64,000 bases of DNA from JBCCCJ01 sp039029315 (lineage in GTDB: Bacteria > Bacteroidota > Bacteroidia > J057): assembly GCA_039029315.1 (NCBI GenBank), contig JBCCGK010000050.1, positions 14,239 through 78,238 on the forward strand. Reading direction: 5' to 3'. Numbering within the stretch: the stretch's first letter is position 1; each line of letters begins with the position of its first letter. The notes beneath the pieces are model-generated. The model was not told where the DNA came from. It saw nothing but the letters and a program-made list of their open reading frames with translations, and did no database searches. Positions 51,970 to 61,275 of the stretch are shown one piece after another. The position numbers were made by a program, and so were the translations under genes.

Positions 51970-54900
51970 TCAATCTGCTATTCCTTCCACATACTGTCTC
52001 GGCGACACACCAAATTGTTTTTTGAATGCTCGTGTAAATGAATTGGGATCTGAAAATCCTAATTCATAGGCAATTTCCAATATGGTAAAGGCTTGCTTTG
52101 TCAAGAGATCAGCTGCTCGTTGCATACGCATGGAGCGAATCAACCTCCCTGCAGTTTGCCCAATCAGCGCATTGAGTTTGCGATTGAGGTGAGTAACACT
52201 CATCCCGACAATCTCGGACAATCCCTCGACACTAAATTGTTCATCAGTCATGCGGGCCTCAATGGTCGACGTGACCAATTGGAGGAACTGCTGATCCATG
52301 GGCACAGCACTTACTTCCTCAGCCTTGATGGTCAGGGATTCGCTGAAGCGTTGGCGCAAGCGATGTCGCTGTTCGATCAGATTGGCCACACGAACCTGCA
52401 ACTCCCGGGAACTAAATGGCTTGGTCAGATAATCATCTATCCCGATCTGAAGTCCTGTTATTCGGCTTTCTTCAGAAGCTTTGGCAGTGAGAAGAATCAG
52501 AGGAATATGACTGCTATTGGTATCTGCTCGAATCGCTTCAGCCAATTCGAAACCATCCGTTTTGGGCATCATGACATCAGAGATAATCAGGTCCGGTTGC
52601 TCCTGTTTGGCAAGAGAGATGCCCTCCCTTCCATCGACAGCTTGTGTCACATGATAGCCCTGCCCCTCCAATTCCTCTCTCAAATAAGCTCTTACATCAG
52701 GATTGTCTTCCACAATGAGAATATGCTTATGTGGATCCGGAGAAGAAACAACTTGCTTTGGTTGAGCGTGCAAAGATTCTATCACTGCAAGTGGTTCCAA
52801 TGCAGGTGTATAGCTTATAGCTTCCAATTTCACCAATCCGGGTTCCAGCGGGAGACAGACCCAAAATGTACTTCCTTGCCCAATTTCGCTTTCTACTTCC
52901 AACATCCCTTGATGAAGTTCTACCAATTCCTTTACGAGAGCTAAGCCAATACCGGTTCCCGGAGAAGGATTGCTATCGCCACCATTCGCTTGATAGAAGC
53001 GGTCAAAAATGTATGGCAAATCCTCTTCTGACAGACCTATTCCACTGTCTTTCACACCTATTCGAATTTGGTCTTCACTTTTTTCAAGCAGCAGCTCAAT
53101 CTTGCCTTTTTGTGGCGTAAACTTGATGGCATTACTCAAAAGATTATAAAATACCCGTTCCAGCTTCTCTGGATCTGCCACTAAAAGCACCTCTTTTTCA
53201 GCTCCAACAAAATTCAGTTCTTGCATTTTTTGATCAGCGAGAGATTCAAATGAGGACAGTTGATTTTTGAGAAATGGGATCAGATCAAGCGTCTCAGGAT
53301 TCCAACTGAGTTTGCCCGTTTCGAGTTTAGACAAGTCGAGAACCTGATTGATCAATTCCATCAGGCGACGGCCATTGCGATCCACCATCTCAAATTTTGG
53401 GTCCAAAGAAGGTTCATCTACGGTCGCTTGCAAACTCTGATTTTGTCCCAGAATCAGGGTAAGAGGGGTTCGAAATTCATGGGAAATGTTCGCAAAAAAA
53501 CGCGATTTGATTGCATCGAGTTCTGCGAGTTGCTCTTTGTGTTCTCGTTCGCGCTGGAGTTCAAGCTCCTTCTGTCGTGTGCGAAGTTGCTGGCGATAGC
53601 GTAAGAATAAAAATCCTATGAGGGCCAGAGCCAATCCTCCGAACAGTAGATAATTTCTCTCAGCCAATTGTCGTTCATATGCGACTTCAATTTCTGCTTG
53701 TTGCTGAACAAATGCCAAAGAATCCTGTAAAGCCTGTTTTTCATATTCGTATTCGTATTCCTGCCTCAGTACTTCTTGTCGGGCCTTTTCCCCTGCAATG
53801 CTGTCCATCTTGCTGTTATAAAGATCTTGCATATACATGGCTTTTCTCGGCTGGTCTGTGTGCCAATATGCGGTAAAGAGAGACCATGCTGACTCTACAA
53901 TTTGCTCCGCATAGCCTATTTCTTTTGTAATCTTCAATGCTCTTTCTCCTAGTTCAATGGCTTTGTAATAATTTTCTTCTTTGTTCGCGACAAGAGCCAA
54001 TCCATTTAAGGCGTAGGCAACTCCTCCCATGTCTCCAAATTTTTCCTTGATCGCTAATGCTTGTCTAAAATGAGACTCAGCCTTATCCAATTTCTCCAGA
54101 TTAAAATAGGTCATTCCTATCCCAGACAGGGCATTGGACAGATAGTAGGGATGATTCACCCGTTGGCACATCTCCAGGCCTCGTTGGTAGTAATCAAGAG
54201 CCAGTTCATTGCTGTCTTGTTCTTGGTATGCTGATCCGAGATTGACCAGATCTCCTGCCATCCCTACGGAGTCGTTCCTTTCCTTATCTAGCTCGAAACT
54301 TCGCTTGTACAGTTCTATTGCTCGGTTGTAATCCCCCTGAATATTATAGATGATCCCCATATTGCTCAAAGCAACTCCTATCAACTGTTTATGATCTTCT
54401 TGCTCTGCAATCTTCAGTCCGGCTAAATTATTCTCTATTGCCTGCGGGTAATTTCCCCGCTTCATTTCTACACGTCCCAGGCATATGAGACTGTTTGCCA
54501 GTTTGCTTGGTCGGTCCAAGCTATCTAGAATAGGCACACTGAGAGTCAGATAGTGGATCGCCTCTTCCAGCTTTTCCATATCCTCATACATGACACCAAT
54601 GCTATTTAAAGAGTAGGCCACTTCCAGGCTATCTCCCAATTCTCGCCAGATTTGCATACTTTGTTCAAAATGCTTTATGGCTTCATCCCCTTGTCTAAGA
54701 TTCTGATATGCATAGCCTTGCCTCAGGAGGAAGCGAGCTTGCCAACTTGTTAAGTCTTCAGCCTTTGCAAGCTTATAAGCTGCTCTCGCAATCGAAATCG
54801 CACTATCTGATTGTCTGTAGGTATTGTTATAGGCAATCACGAGTCGTATCGCTGATTCCATGCGCATCTCCATTTCCAGACTTGAATCTTCCCAATTGGT

Positions 54901-54981
54901 TCGTAGTGAATCTATGTTTATTTGGGAAATAGCCTGTGATGAGAATCCTATCAGGGTCAGAAGCAAAAGGAGTTTCTTCAT
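51970..54981 (-). CDS. Hybrid two-component regulator: TPR, kinase, receiver, AraC
   Basis: The 1003-residue product has a signal peptide (KLLLLLTLIGFSSQAIS) and about nine tetratricopeptide repeats (e.g. AIKHFEQSMQIWRELGDS, YNRAIELYKRSFELDKERND, ALDYYQRGLEMCQRV) that form a periplasmic sensor. A membrane helix (YLLFGGLALALIGFLFLRY) follows. The kinase has the His in RFFANISHEFRTPLTLIL and GSGIGLS-type ATP boxes (DSGIGLSEEDL, GTGIGLALVKELV). A receiver follows with the phospho-acceptor Asp in DLIISDVMMPKTDGFEL and Lys in YLTKPFSSREL. The C-terminal 110 residues are an AraC-type HTH (AFTILEIAYELGFSDPNSFTRAFKKQFGVSPRQY). Signal sensing, phosphotransfer and DNA binding lie in one protein. It is divergent from the LamG gene (156 bp between starts), a possible target. 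Confidence 0.95.
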   Translation of the reverse strand: MKKLLLLLTLIGFSSQAISQINIDSLRTNWEDSSLEMEMRMESAIRLVIAYNNTYRQSDSAISIARAAYKLAKAEDLTSWQARFLLRQGYAYQNLRQGDEAIKHFEQSMQIWRELGDSLEVAYSLNSIGVMYEDMEKLEEAIHYLTLSVPILDSLDRPSKLANSLICLGRVEMKRGNYPQAIENNLAGLKIAEQEDHKQLIGVALSNMGIIYNIQGDYNRAIELYKRSFELDKERNDSVGMAGDLVNLGSAYQEQDSNELALDYYQRGLEMCQRVNHPYYLSNALSGIGMTYFNLEKLDKAESHFRQALAIKEKFGDMGGVAYALNGLALVANKEENYYKAIELGERALKITKEIGYAEQIVESAWSLFTAYWHTDQPRKAMYMQDLYNSKMDSIAGEKARQEVLRQEYEYEYEKQALQDSLAFVQQQAEIEVAYERQLAERNYLLFGGLALALIGFLFLRYRQQLRTRQKELELQREREHKEQLAELDAIKSRFFANISHEFRTPLTLILGQNQSLQATVDEPSLDPKFEMVDRNGRRLMELINQVLDLSKLETGKLSWNPETLDLIPFLKNQLSSFESLADQKMQELNFVGAEKEVLLVADPEKLERVFYNLLSNAIKFTPQKGKIELLLEKSEDQIRIGVKDSGIGLSEEDLPYIFDRFYQANGGDSNPSPGTGIGLALVKELVELHQGMLEVESEIGQGSTFWVCLPLEPGLVKLEAISYTPALEPLAVIESLHAQPKQVVSSPDPHKHILIVEDNPDVRAYLREELEGQGYHVTQAVDGREGISLAKQEQPDLIISDVMMPKTDGFELAEAIRADTNSSHIPLILLTAKASEESRITGLQIGIDDYLTKPFSSRELQVRVANLIEQRHRLRQRFSESLTIKAEEVSAVPMDQQFLQLVTSTIEARMTDEQFSVEGLSEIVGMSVTHLNRKLNALIGQTAGRLIRSMRMQRAADLLTKQAFTILEIAYELGFSDPNSFTRAFKKQFGVSPRQYVEGIAD

Positions 54982-55137
54982 ATTGATTGTTGAGGGTTTT
55001 GTGAAGGAAAGATAGAGGATTTGCTTATCTTTTATTCAAATTAGCTTTTGTCAAAGCATCTTCAGCAGAAGAATGTTGTTTCCAAAGCTGTTAGGGTGAT
55101 AGATTTTTTCATTCATACACCTCTTTTTCAAGACATT

Positions 55138-57144
55138 ATGAAAAAATCATTGTTCTCACTCCTTACGATTTTGATTGCGATGTTTCTAATGGTGCGTCTG
55201 CACTCGGCCTTTGGTCAATTCGATAGTTTGGCAACATTGGCTCACTATCCTCTTTTTACAGACGGAGATGACCATACAGGAATCAATGACTCCATGACCC
55301 TAATGAAGGCTCCTTATAATCGTGGGATCTATGCAACTGGCATATATCTGCATAACTTCCTCGATCCACCTCTTAATCCTTCGCATGCCATCACTCCTGT
55401 CCTTGCTGGACTTAATATTCATTCTTTCCGAGTATCCTTTAGATTCAGAACCCATGTGTATCAACATGCTCCTATCCTGATGGGAGGCCATTCCTTCAGA
55501 TGGATTGGTGCTTATCTTGAAGCAGACAGTACCTTCAAGATGAAGTACAACAATTCTCATCTTGCATCTAGTACAAGCAAATACAAACTGAATACCTGGT
55601 ATGAAATAGTGCTGACCTATGATGGGACTGAAGGGAAAATGTTTGTTGATGGAACGGAAATCATCAGTCAGCCTTATGTCATCGAATATGGATATGATCC
55701 CAATTTTGGTATCACAGATTTCTCCACTGGCGAAACATTCAAAGGAGAAATACAGAGCATAAGGGTTTATAAAGCTGCTACAGGAGGCAATCTGGCTGCC
55801 TATTATCCTTTGGAATTCGATGTAAAGGACAGCAATGACGTTCAAGCTGATATGGTCCTGACCAACACGCCATTCATTGGTGGGATCTATAGCAATGGTC
55901 GCTATATCAATGGTGGACTTTCGGGAGCTAGTCAGGCCATCACCCCTCAGCTCGATTCTATGAACATGAATAGTTTTGCGATCAATTTTCGATTCAAAGC
56001 CGCTGAGATTGAACATCGTCCTGTACTTGTTGGGGGAAATTCCTTGCGGTGGATGGGACTGTATATCATGGAGAACAGATCCATCAGCCTCAAGTACAAC
56101 AATTCTGATTTTAGCCATAGTAGCTTCACATATCAACCGGGAGATTGGCATAGGGTGAGCATGACCTATGATGGCAATCTGGGCAAAGTATATATAGATG
56201 GGGAAAAAATCATCGAAGAAGCCTTTGTGCTCAATCACGGAAATAACAAGAACATCGGCACCACAGATTTTTCTGTTGGGAAAGCGTTTCGGGGCATGAT
56301 TCAGGATCTCCAGATTTTCGATGCAGACACCTTGGGAGAACTCATCGCGCATTATCCTCTTTTGCAAGATGAGGAGGATGCAACTGGTAATCATGGTAAT
56401 ATGCTGCTCACCAATACACCATTCATTGGCGGTGTCTGTACAAATGGAACGTATTTGGTCAGTGGAATAGAAACCCCCAATATCACTGGTTTTAATTTTG
56501 ATCGATTTTCGATCAGCGGCCTCTTTCACACGCCCGTAGCCATTGAGCAGCCAGTATTGGTCGGAGGCAACAGTTTTCGGTGGTTGGGCCTCTATCTGAG
56601 ATCTGACAGTTCTCTTGCGATCAAATACAACAATTCCAATATCGAAACTTGTCCTGCGAAATATCTTCCACATGAATGGCATCACTTCCAACTGTCTTAT
56701 GATGTAGATTCACAAAAAGCCTGGTTATTCCTGGATTTTGAGCAAGTATGTTCCGTTTCTTTTGATCTGATGCACGGGGGAGATGCGAATGTTAGTTCTT
56801 TTGATTATGCCACGGGAGATGCTTTCTGGGGGTGTCTGCAAGACCTCACCATTTCAGAAGGCACTGGGCCTACAAGCGATGGGATTGCTGATTTGCTCCC
56901 GGAACATGCCTTCAGGATTTTTCCCAATCCAGCTCATACCAGCCTGAACATTGAATTGGAGGAAGTCTTCGACAATCAAGCGAATCTGGCTATCTATACC
57001 ATGCAGGGACAAGAAGTGTTGCATCAATCGATGGATGGTTTTCAACAAACGATTCATGTGGAAGATTGGCCTGATGGAACGTATGTGGTCATGATTACAA
57101 TGGAAGATGGGCGCAGGCAAGGCAAGAGGTTTGTCAAGCAATGA
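55138..57144 (+). CDS. T9SS-exported protein with three LamG-like repeats
   Basis: Start at the ATG at 55138 (668 residues), which opens a good signal peptide (KKSLFSLLTILIAMFLM). The mature part holds three about 190-residue LamG/concanavalin-like repeats, each beginning (H/Y)YPL...D and containing F-x-G-(G/M)-I-Y/V-x-x-G-x-Y and a W-(Y/H)-x-(I/V/F)-x-(L/M)-(T/S)-YD segment (WYEIVLTYDGTEGKMFVDG, WHRVSMTYDGNLGKVYIDG, WHHFQLSYDVDSQKAWLFLD). The last about 75 residues (FRIFPNPAHTSLNIEL to the end) are a type IX secretion sorting domain. LamG modules bind glycans or proteins, so a surface adhesin role is plausible. The repeats also show nucleotide-level similarity, suggesting recent duplication. 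A strong terminator follows. Confidence 0.92.
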   Translation: MKKSLFSLLTILIAMFLMVRLHSAFGQFDSLATLAHYPLFTDGDDHTGINDSMTLMKAPYNRGIYATGIYLHNFLDPPLNPSHAITPVLAGLNIHSFRVSFRFRTHVYQHAPILMGGHSFRWIGAYLEADSTFKMKYNNSHLASSTSKYKLNTWYEIVLTYDGTEGKMFVDGTEIISQPYVIEYGYDPNFGITDFSTGETFKGEIQSIRVYKAATGGNLAAYYPLEFDVKDSNDVQADMVLTNTPFIGGIYSNGRYINGGLSGASQAITPQLDSMNMNSFAINFRFKAAEIEHRPVLVGGNSLRWMGLYIMENRSISLKYNNSDFSHSSFTYQPGDWHRVSMTYDGNLGKVYIDGEKIIEEAFVLNHGNNKNIGTTDFSVGKAFRGMIQDLQIFDADTLGELIAHYPLLQDEEDATGNHGNMLLTNTPFIGGVCTNGTYLVSGIETPNITGFNFDRFSISGLFHTPVAIEQPVLVGGNSFRWLGLYLRSDSSLAIKYNNSNIETCPAKYLPHEWHHFQLSYDVDSQKAWLFLDFEQVCSVSFDLMHGGDANVSSFDYATGDAFWGCLQDLTISEGTGPTSDGIADLLPEHAFRIFPNPAHTSLNIELEEVFDNQANLAIYTMQGQEVLHQSMDGFQQTIHVEDWPDGTYVVMITMEDGRRQGKRFVKQ

Positions 57145-57179
57145 GAATCAGACAAGCTAACCCGTTGAATTATCAACCT

Positions 57180-57220
57180 GGTATGGCAAAGAAGAATTCT
57201 TTTTTGCTATACCCTTTTTT
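57180..57220 (+). terminator. Strong terminator after the LamG gene
   Basis: A 15-bp stem with two G-U pairs (57180-57194 with 57199-57213), 4-nt loop, followed by T6 at 57215-57220. It separates the LamG gene from the sheath gene, so the sheath needs its own promoter. Confidence 0.85.
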
Positions 57221-57268
57221 CATTACATCTTCTTCCTTCCATGTAACCAAGTGTAAGAACAGCAACGT

Positions 57269-58471
57269 ATGAAAAATCTCCTCTCACTCAGTCTTTTCTC
57301 TTTCTCTCTTCTAGCCCTGTTCAGCCAAACACATACAACTCCTGGTGTGTATGTACAGGAAATTCCCTCGGGAGTTCGATCTATTGCACAGGTTGAAACG
57401 GCGATTCCTGCATTCATCGGATACACTCAAAAAGTGGTCCGCACAAGCAAGTCCAGCAAAGCGTCTGCTGTCTTGATCAAATCCTTTGCTGACTATCAGA
57501 AGATGTTTGGATCAGCTACTGTCGGTTATTATTTGGCAGAATCTGTAGAGTTGTTTTTTGAGAATGGTGGGCAGAGTTGTTATATCATTTCCGTTGGGTT
57601 GAGCTCTTCTCCGATTCTTAAGAAGGCACTCAATCGAGGCCTTGCCATCAGCACATCTCTGAAGGTCCAACTCTTACTGATTCCTGACGCTGTTGCGCTT
57701 CCAGCAGCTGATTTTTATACCATTCAGGAGCAAATGTTGCAACAGTGTGGGCAATTGGGCGATCGATTTGCCATTCTCAACACCCTCCAGCCTAGCGGGA
57801 ATGAAGGTCAAGACTTCCAGAATTTTCGCAGCAATACTCCTTCACCAAATCCCGATAAAGGGGCAACTTATTATCCCTGGTTGGTCAATAAGCAAGGAAT
57901 TTCTGTGCCTCCCTCAGGAGCTATAGCAGGTGTATATGCGCATATTGATCAGAAAAAAGGGGTCTGGAAAGCTCCGGCGAACGTAAGCCTTCGTGGGGTG
58001 GATGGACTCAGTCATTTCCTCAATTTCTCTCAACAAACAGCTGCCAATAGCTCATCGGATGGCAAATCCATCAATATCATTGCTGAATTGGCTGGAAAAG
58101 GCATTTTGGTCTGGGGAGCCAGGACCTTAGCAGGCCAAGACATTGAATGGCGCTATGTGCCAGTGAGAAGGCTCGGTCTCATGATAGAAGAATCTTTGTA
58201 CAGAGGATTGGAGTGGGTTGTCTTCGAACCCAATGATGAGCCTCTTTGGACACAAGTCCAAGCATCGGTCACAAACTTTCTTACACAGCTGTATCGGAAA
58301 GGAGCCTTTCAGGGAAGCAAAGCCTCGCAGGCATTCTTTGTGAAGTGTGGACTTGGGGAGACCATGACTGCCCAGGATATTGCAGATAAAAAACTGATCA
58401 TACAGATTGGATTCGCACCGCTAAGACCTGCTGAGTTTGTGGTGATTCCATTGGAAATACAGATGCCATAG
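57269..58471 (+). CDS. Orphan contractile-tail sheath protein with apparent signal peptide
   Basis: The 400-residue product matches phage/eCIS-type tail sheath proteins over its full length: TPGVYVQEIPSGVRSIAQVETAIPAFIGYT at the N-terminus, PPSGAIAGVYAHIDQKKGVWKAPANV in the middle, and GKGILVWGARTLAGQDIEWRYVPVRRL, VFEPNDEPLWTQVQ and LRPAEFVVIPLEI at the C-terminus. Normally the TPGVYVEE segment comes 5-8 residues after the initiator Met. Here it is preceded by MKNLLSLSLFSFSLLALFSQ, a good Sec signal peptide with no in-frame Met between it and the sheath. No tube, baseplate, spike, AAA+ ATPase or terminator protein is found within 64 kb. Export is inferred from sequence, not shown. A frameshift joining two genes is possible but no trace of it is visible. 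Confidence 0.93.
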   Translation: MKNLLSLSLFSFSLLALFSQTHTTPGVYVQEIPSGVRSIAQVETAIPAFIGYTQKVVRTSKSSKASAVLIKSFADYQKMFGSATVGYYLAESVELFFENGGQSCYIISVGLSSSPILKKALNRGLAISTSLKVQLLLIPDAVALPAADFYTIQEQMLQQCGQLGDRFAILNTLQPSGNEGQDFQNFRSNTPSPNPDKGATYYPWLVNKQGISVPPSGAIAGVYAHIDQKKGVWKAPANVSLRGVDGLSHFLNFSQQTAANSSSDGKSINIIAELAGKGILVWGARTLAGQDIEWRYVPVRRLGLMIEESLYRGLEWVVFEPNDEPLWTQVQASVTNFLTQLYRKGAFQGSKASQAFFVKCGLGETMTAQDIADKKLIIQIGFAPLRPAEFVVIPLEIQMP

Positions 58472-58762
58472 AATTCAGGAAGAATCAGACGATCACAGGG
58501 AGTCGTGGAGCTATATCCAAGGTGTTTCCCTCATTGAATATCATCCTTTCATTCTATCGAGGCTATTGGCAAGGCCTCTGACAACATTCATCCCCCTTAC
58601 TTTCCTGGATCACTGCGAAATCTTGATTTGGTTTCTTCTTTTGAAGAAAGATGAAACCGACTTGCTCATTGGGTCGTATCTACATCTGTCTCTTTCCCCC
58701 AATCATCTCATTTATTTTTATTCCTTTCCTGAAGGAATGTTCACCATGAATTCACAATAGAG

Positions 58763-59566
58763 ATGAATCGTATTCATTATTTATTCCTCCTTTGCGGTTT
58801 TAGTACATCTTTTTCGCTGTGCGAAGCGTCTGTCCACTCTGACAAACTCGACAGTGTTCAGGCGCAGATCAAATCGATAGATCAAGATTCAAATTTACGC
58901 ATTGAGGTGGCCTGGCATCACGAAGGTGATGGGGATTTTCGCTATATCGTCTACCGCAAAGCCGATGAGATTGTCAAACTCACATGGAGCCTTTTTGTAG
59001 GCCCGGAAGAGCTTCATCAAACCATCTATTTCCCAAAACGGGAGACGCCATTGCATGTCTTCAAGCAAGCCATCATCCACTATGATGATGGCTCTCATGA
59101 AATTTCTCAAGACGCAACTTATTATGACGAAAACAAGCTTCTTCATGCGCAGGCGCGAACCTTCATGTATGAGGGTAGCATCCCTGATCAAGCCCCTTCA
59201 GTAGAATGGGAACATTATCCTGAAGAGGTTGGCGACCCTCAATCAGAAGAGGATCGAGCATATATCCGACAAGCCTTGCGGCAGGTTTCTGCTATTGATT
59301 TAGTGCCAGCCAAAAAATATACAGGCCAATATGTCTATGCCTACGATACAGAAAGTTTCAAAGAATGTGGGACAGATCGTCGCTTTCAGGTGGAGAATAA
59401 GCTCTTACGGGAAGCATATACCCAACTCAAGCTGGAAGTTTTTGCTCCTGCCAGAATTGAGATTGTTGCGACGATGGAGATGCAGGAAGATATGGCGGGA
59501 GAAATGGTTGAGACCCTGAAACTGTATGAGGTATTGTCTATGCAAGCCGATCAGGAGTGTCAATAA
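58763..59566 (+). CDS. Secreted protein of unknown function
   Basis: The 267-residue product has a signal peptide (HYLFLLCGFSTSFSLCEAS). The mature part starts with a coiled-coil-like stretch and includes RIEVAWHHEGDGDFRYIVYRKADEIVKLTW, a region with alternating beta-strand character, then a Tyr/Asp/Glu-rich helical part (DRAYIRQALRQVSAIDLV). No family recognised. A single Cys pair (FKECGTD and the terminal QECQ) could form a disulfide. It lies 291 bp after the sheath gene with nothing recognisable between. Confidence 0.7.
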   Translation: MNRIHYLFLLCGFSTSFSLCEASVHSDKLDSVQAQIKSIDQDSNLRIEVAWHHEGDGDFRYIVYRKADEIVKLTWSLFVGPEELHQTIYFPKRETPLHVFKQAIIHYDDGSHEISQDATYYDENKLLHAQARTFMYEGSIPDQAPSVEWEHYPEEVGDPQSEEDRAYIRQALRQVSAIDLVPAKKYTGQYVYAYDTESFKECGTDRRFQVENKLLREAYTQLKLEVFAPARIEIVATMEMQEDMAGEMVETLKLYEVLSMQADQECQ

Positions 59567-59757
59567 AGCCTTTGTTCGCTTCTGCCAAATGGATAATAGA
59601 TGGGGAAATGTTTCGGGTTTCCCCACATCTTCCAAAAGATCAAATTTAGCGCTCCAGCTTTCAATAACAATTCCTGATACAGAGGAAGATCATGGAACTG
59701 GTGAAAGGCGCTTTGCCCGAGGAAAAATACGGGATCGAAACAAATCAGTGAGAGGAA

Positions 59758-60345
59758 TTATGGAATATTGGGAACCAGTCGATAGATGTCACGCATGGCG
59801 ATGGTGCAATCCAGCGATTTCAATTCGACAATTTCAGATACTCCTTCAATGGTCTGGATATCCCATAAGCCACTTTCCGTACGGAAATAGGTATCCACAA
59901 CGGCCTCTTCCTGACTCACCAGGATATATTCTCTCAAAGAAGCGATCTGTCGATAATGACTAAACTTTGCGCCCCGATCAAAAGCCGCAGTACTTTCTGA
60001 AAGTACTTCTATAATCAGGATCGGATTGGTGAGAGCATTTGGATCTTTTTCACTATAAGAAGGAGAATCACAAACGACGGATACATCTGGATAATAGGTT
60101 CGCCTTGTGCTATCTATCCTGACTTTCAAGTCGCTGGTGTGGACAATACATGTTTTGCCAGATCGCCTTATCACATCATTTAGAGACCAAATTACATTTC
60201 CAGAAATCTGACTATGCGCAGGCGTACCTCCAGCCATTGCAATGATATAACCATCATGAAACTCATATTTGGTTTCAGATTCAGCCTCTAGTGCCAAATA
60301 GGCTTCATAGGTATAGGTTGACAATGCTTGCTCTCCCTCTCCCAT
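59758..60345 (-). CDS. Uma2 family endonuclease-fold protein
   Basis: The 195-residue product matches Uma2 (DUF820): YEFHDGYIIAMAGGTPAHSQISGNV near the N-terminus, YYPDVSVVCD and PILIIEVLSEST with the PD...(E)xL-type PD-(D/E)XK core, and FSHYRQIASLREYILVSQEEAVVDTY. The family is highly multiplied in cyanobacteria and some Bacteroidota and is assumed to have nuclease ancestry; the actual role is unknown. The catalytic Lys position is not clear here, with Val-Leu following the Glu. Between it and the previous gene (59567-59757) nothing was recognised. Confidence 0.9.
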   Translation of the reverse strand: MGEGEQALSTYTYEAYLALEAESETKYEFHDGYIIAMAGGTPAHSQISGNVIWSLNDVIRRSGKTCIVHTSDLKVRIDSTRRTYYPDVSVVCDSPSYSEKDPNALTNPILIIEVLSESTAAFDRGAKFSHYRQIASLREYILVSQEEAVVDTYFRTESGLWDIQTIEGVSEIVELKSLDCTIAMRDIYRLVPNIP

Positions 60346-60401
60346 CTCTCTTCATTTGTCTAAAGATACTGAACAGGTGTCTTTTTGCCAAAATCGGGCA
60401 T

Positions 60402-61214
60402 CTAGTCCTCCAGATACTCCATGATGTCAATCCGACGAAACTCGATGGGGTGGCTATTGGATTGTAGAGAAATGTGCCCCGATCGAAGCTTGGTATCTCC
60501 TTCCCGGATGAAGGTCTTTCCCAGCTCATGTTCGGCATTGAAACGCGGTTCGGTAAAGGTGAGGATCTTCTCTCCATTCACCCAATGACTGACGGTATCT
60601 CCGCGCACATCGATTTCAGCTGTTACCCATTGATCCCCATGCAGTGTCCTTTCAATTTGTGGAGGCGTACAATAGTCCGTGGCGTATTCGCCTTCTAGTT
60701 TCACTTGAGTGCCATTCGCGCAAATCTGTCCAACAGCTCGCTCATCAATCCCATTTCCGCCGTGGAGGTTGTATTCCAGACAGATGGGAAAATTCTGATC
60801 TTTGGCCATAGAGGTAGGGTCTTGTCCATGATATTGGATACCACTGTCTCGAAATCCCCAGGAAGGTGCGCCAGGAGCGGTTTCCCCTACAAAGCGATAC
60901 TCGACCTTCAATCGGTAATTCGTGTAGGATTTGGCCGTGTGGAGGCCACCGAATGTTTGATCAAATGAATCGTATTCATCATAACTCACCTTCAGAATAC
61001 CATCTTCTACCCAGAAGGTATTTCCATAGTTATCTCCTGCTTCATAGCCTTTGATTTTGATGATCCAGCCATCGAGATTTTGACCATTGAATAGGGATAC
61101 CCATTGAGTGTTGGTCTCTGTTTCTGGCTCTTGAGATTCTTTTTGACCGGCTTGTGGGCTACAATACATCAGGAAAATCAAAAAGGGAATAAATAAACGG
61201 ATCAGATTGGTCAT
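60402..61214 (-). CDS. DUF1080 3-keto-disaccharide hydrolase-like lipoprotein
   Basis: The 270-residue product has a lipoprotein signal (IPFLIFLMYCSPQ). It shows the DUF1080 signature: WVSLFNGQNLDGWI, FWVEDGILKVSYDE, SYTNYRLKVEYRF, NSGIQYH-type GFRDSGIQYHGQDP, and the C-terminal GHISLQSNSHPIEFRRIDIMEY ending. The fold is a concanavalin-like jelly roll. In Bacteroides such proteins cleave 3-keto-glycosides made by a partner Gfo/Idh/MocA oxidoreductase. The exported oxidoreductase at 33.5 kb could supply the substrate, but the genes are 26 kb apart. It is placed beside a MITE copy. Confidence 0.93.
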   Translation of the reverse strand: MTNLIRLFIPFLIFLMYCSPQAGQKESQEPETETNTQWVSLFNGQNLDGWIIKIKGYEAGDNYGNTFWVEDGILKVSYDEYDSFDQTFGGLHTAKSYTNYRLKVEYRFVGETAPGAPSWGFRDSGIQYHGQDPTSMAKDQNFPICLEYNLHGGNGIDERAVGQICANGTQVKLEGEYATDYCTPPQIERTLHGDQWVTAEIDVRGDTVSHWVNGEKILTFTEPRFNAEHELGKTFIREGDTKLRSGHISLQSNSHPIEFRRIDIMEYLED

Positions 61215-61275
61215 CTTCGTATGTTAATTTGTTAGCCCTAATGTAGAAGAAATCTATGATATTTTCCTTTTCTCA

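Noticed and set aside
52093..52944. 283-residue plus-strand frame opposite the hybrid regulator
   Set aside because: Lies over the receiver and AraC domains of a complete sensor protein on the minus strand; no family match.
55300..56691. 463-residue open frame antisense to the LamG gene
   Set aside because: It mirrors the repeated, codon-biased LamG sequence, has no signal or family match, and the sense product is clearly a three-module exported protein with a sorting domain.
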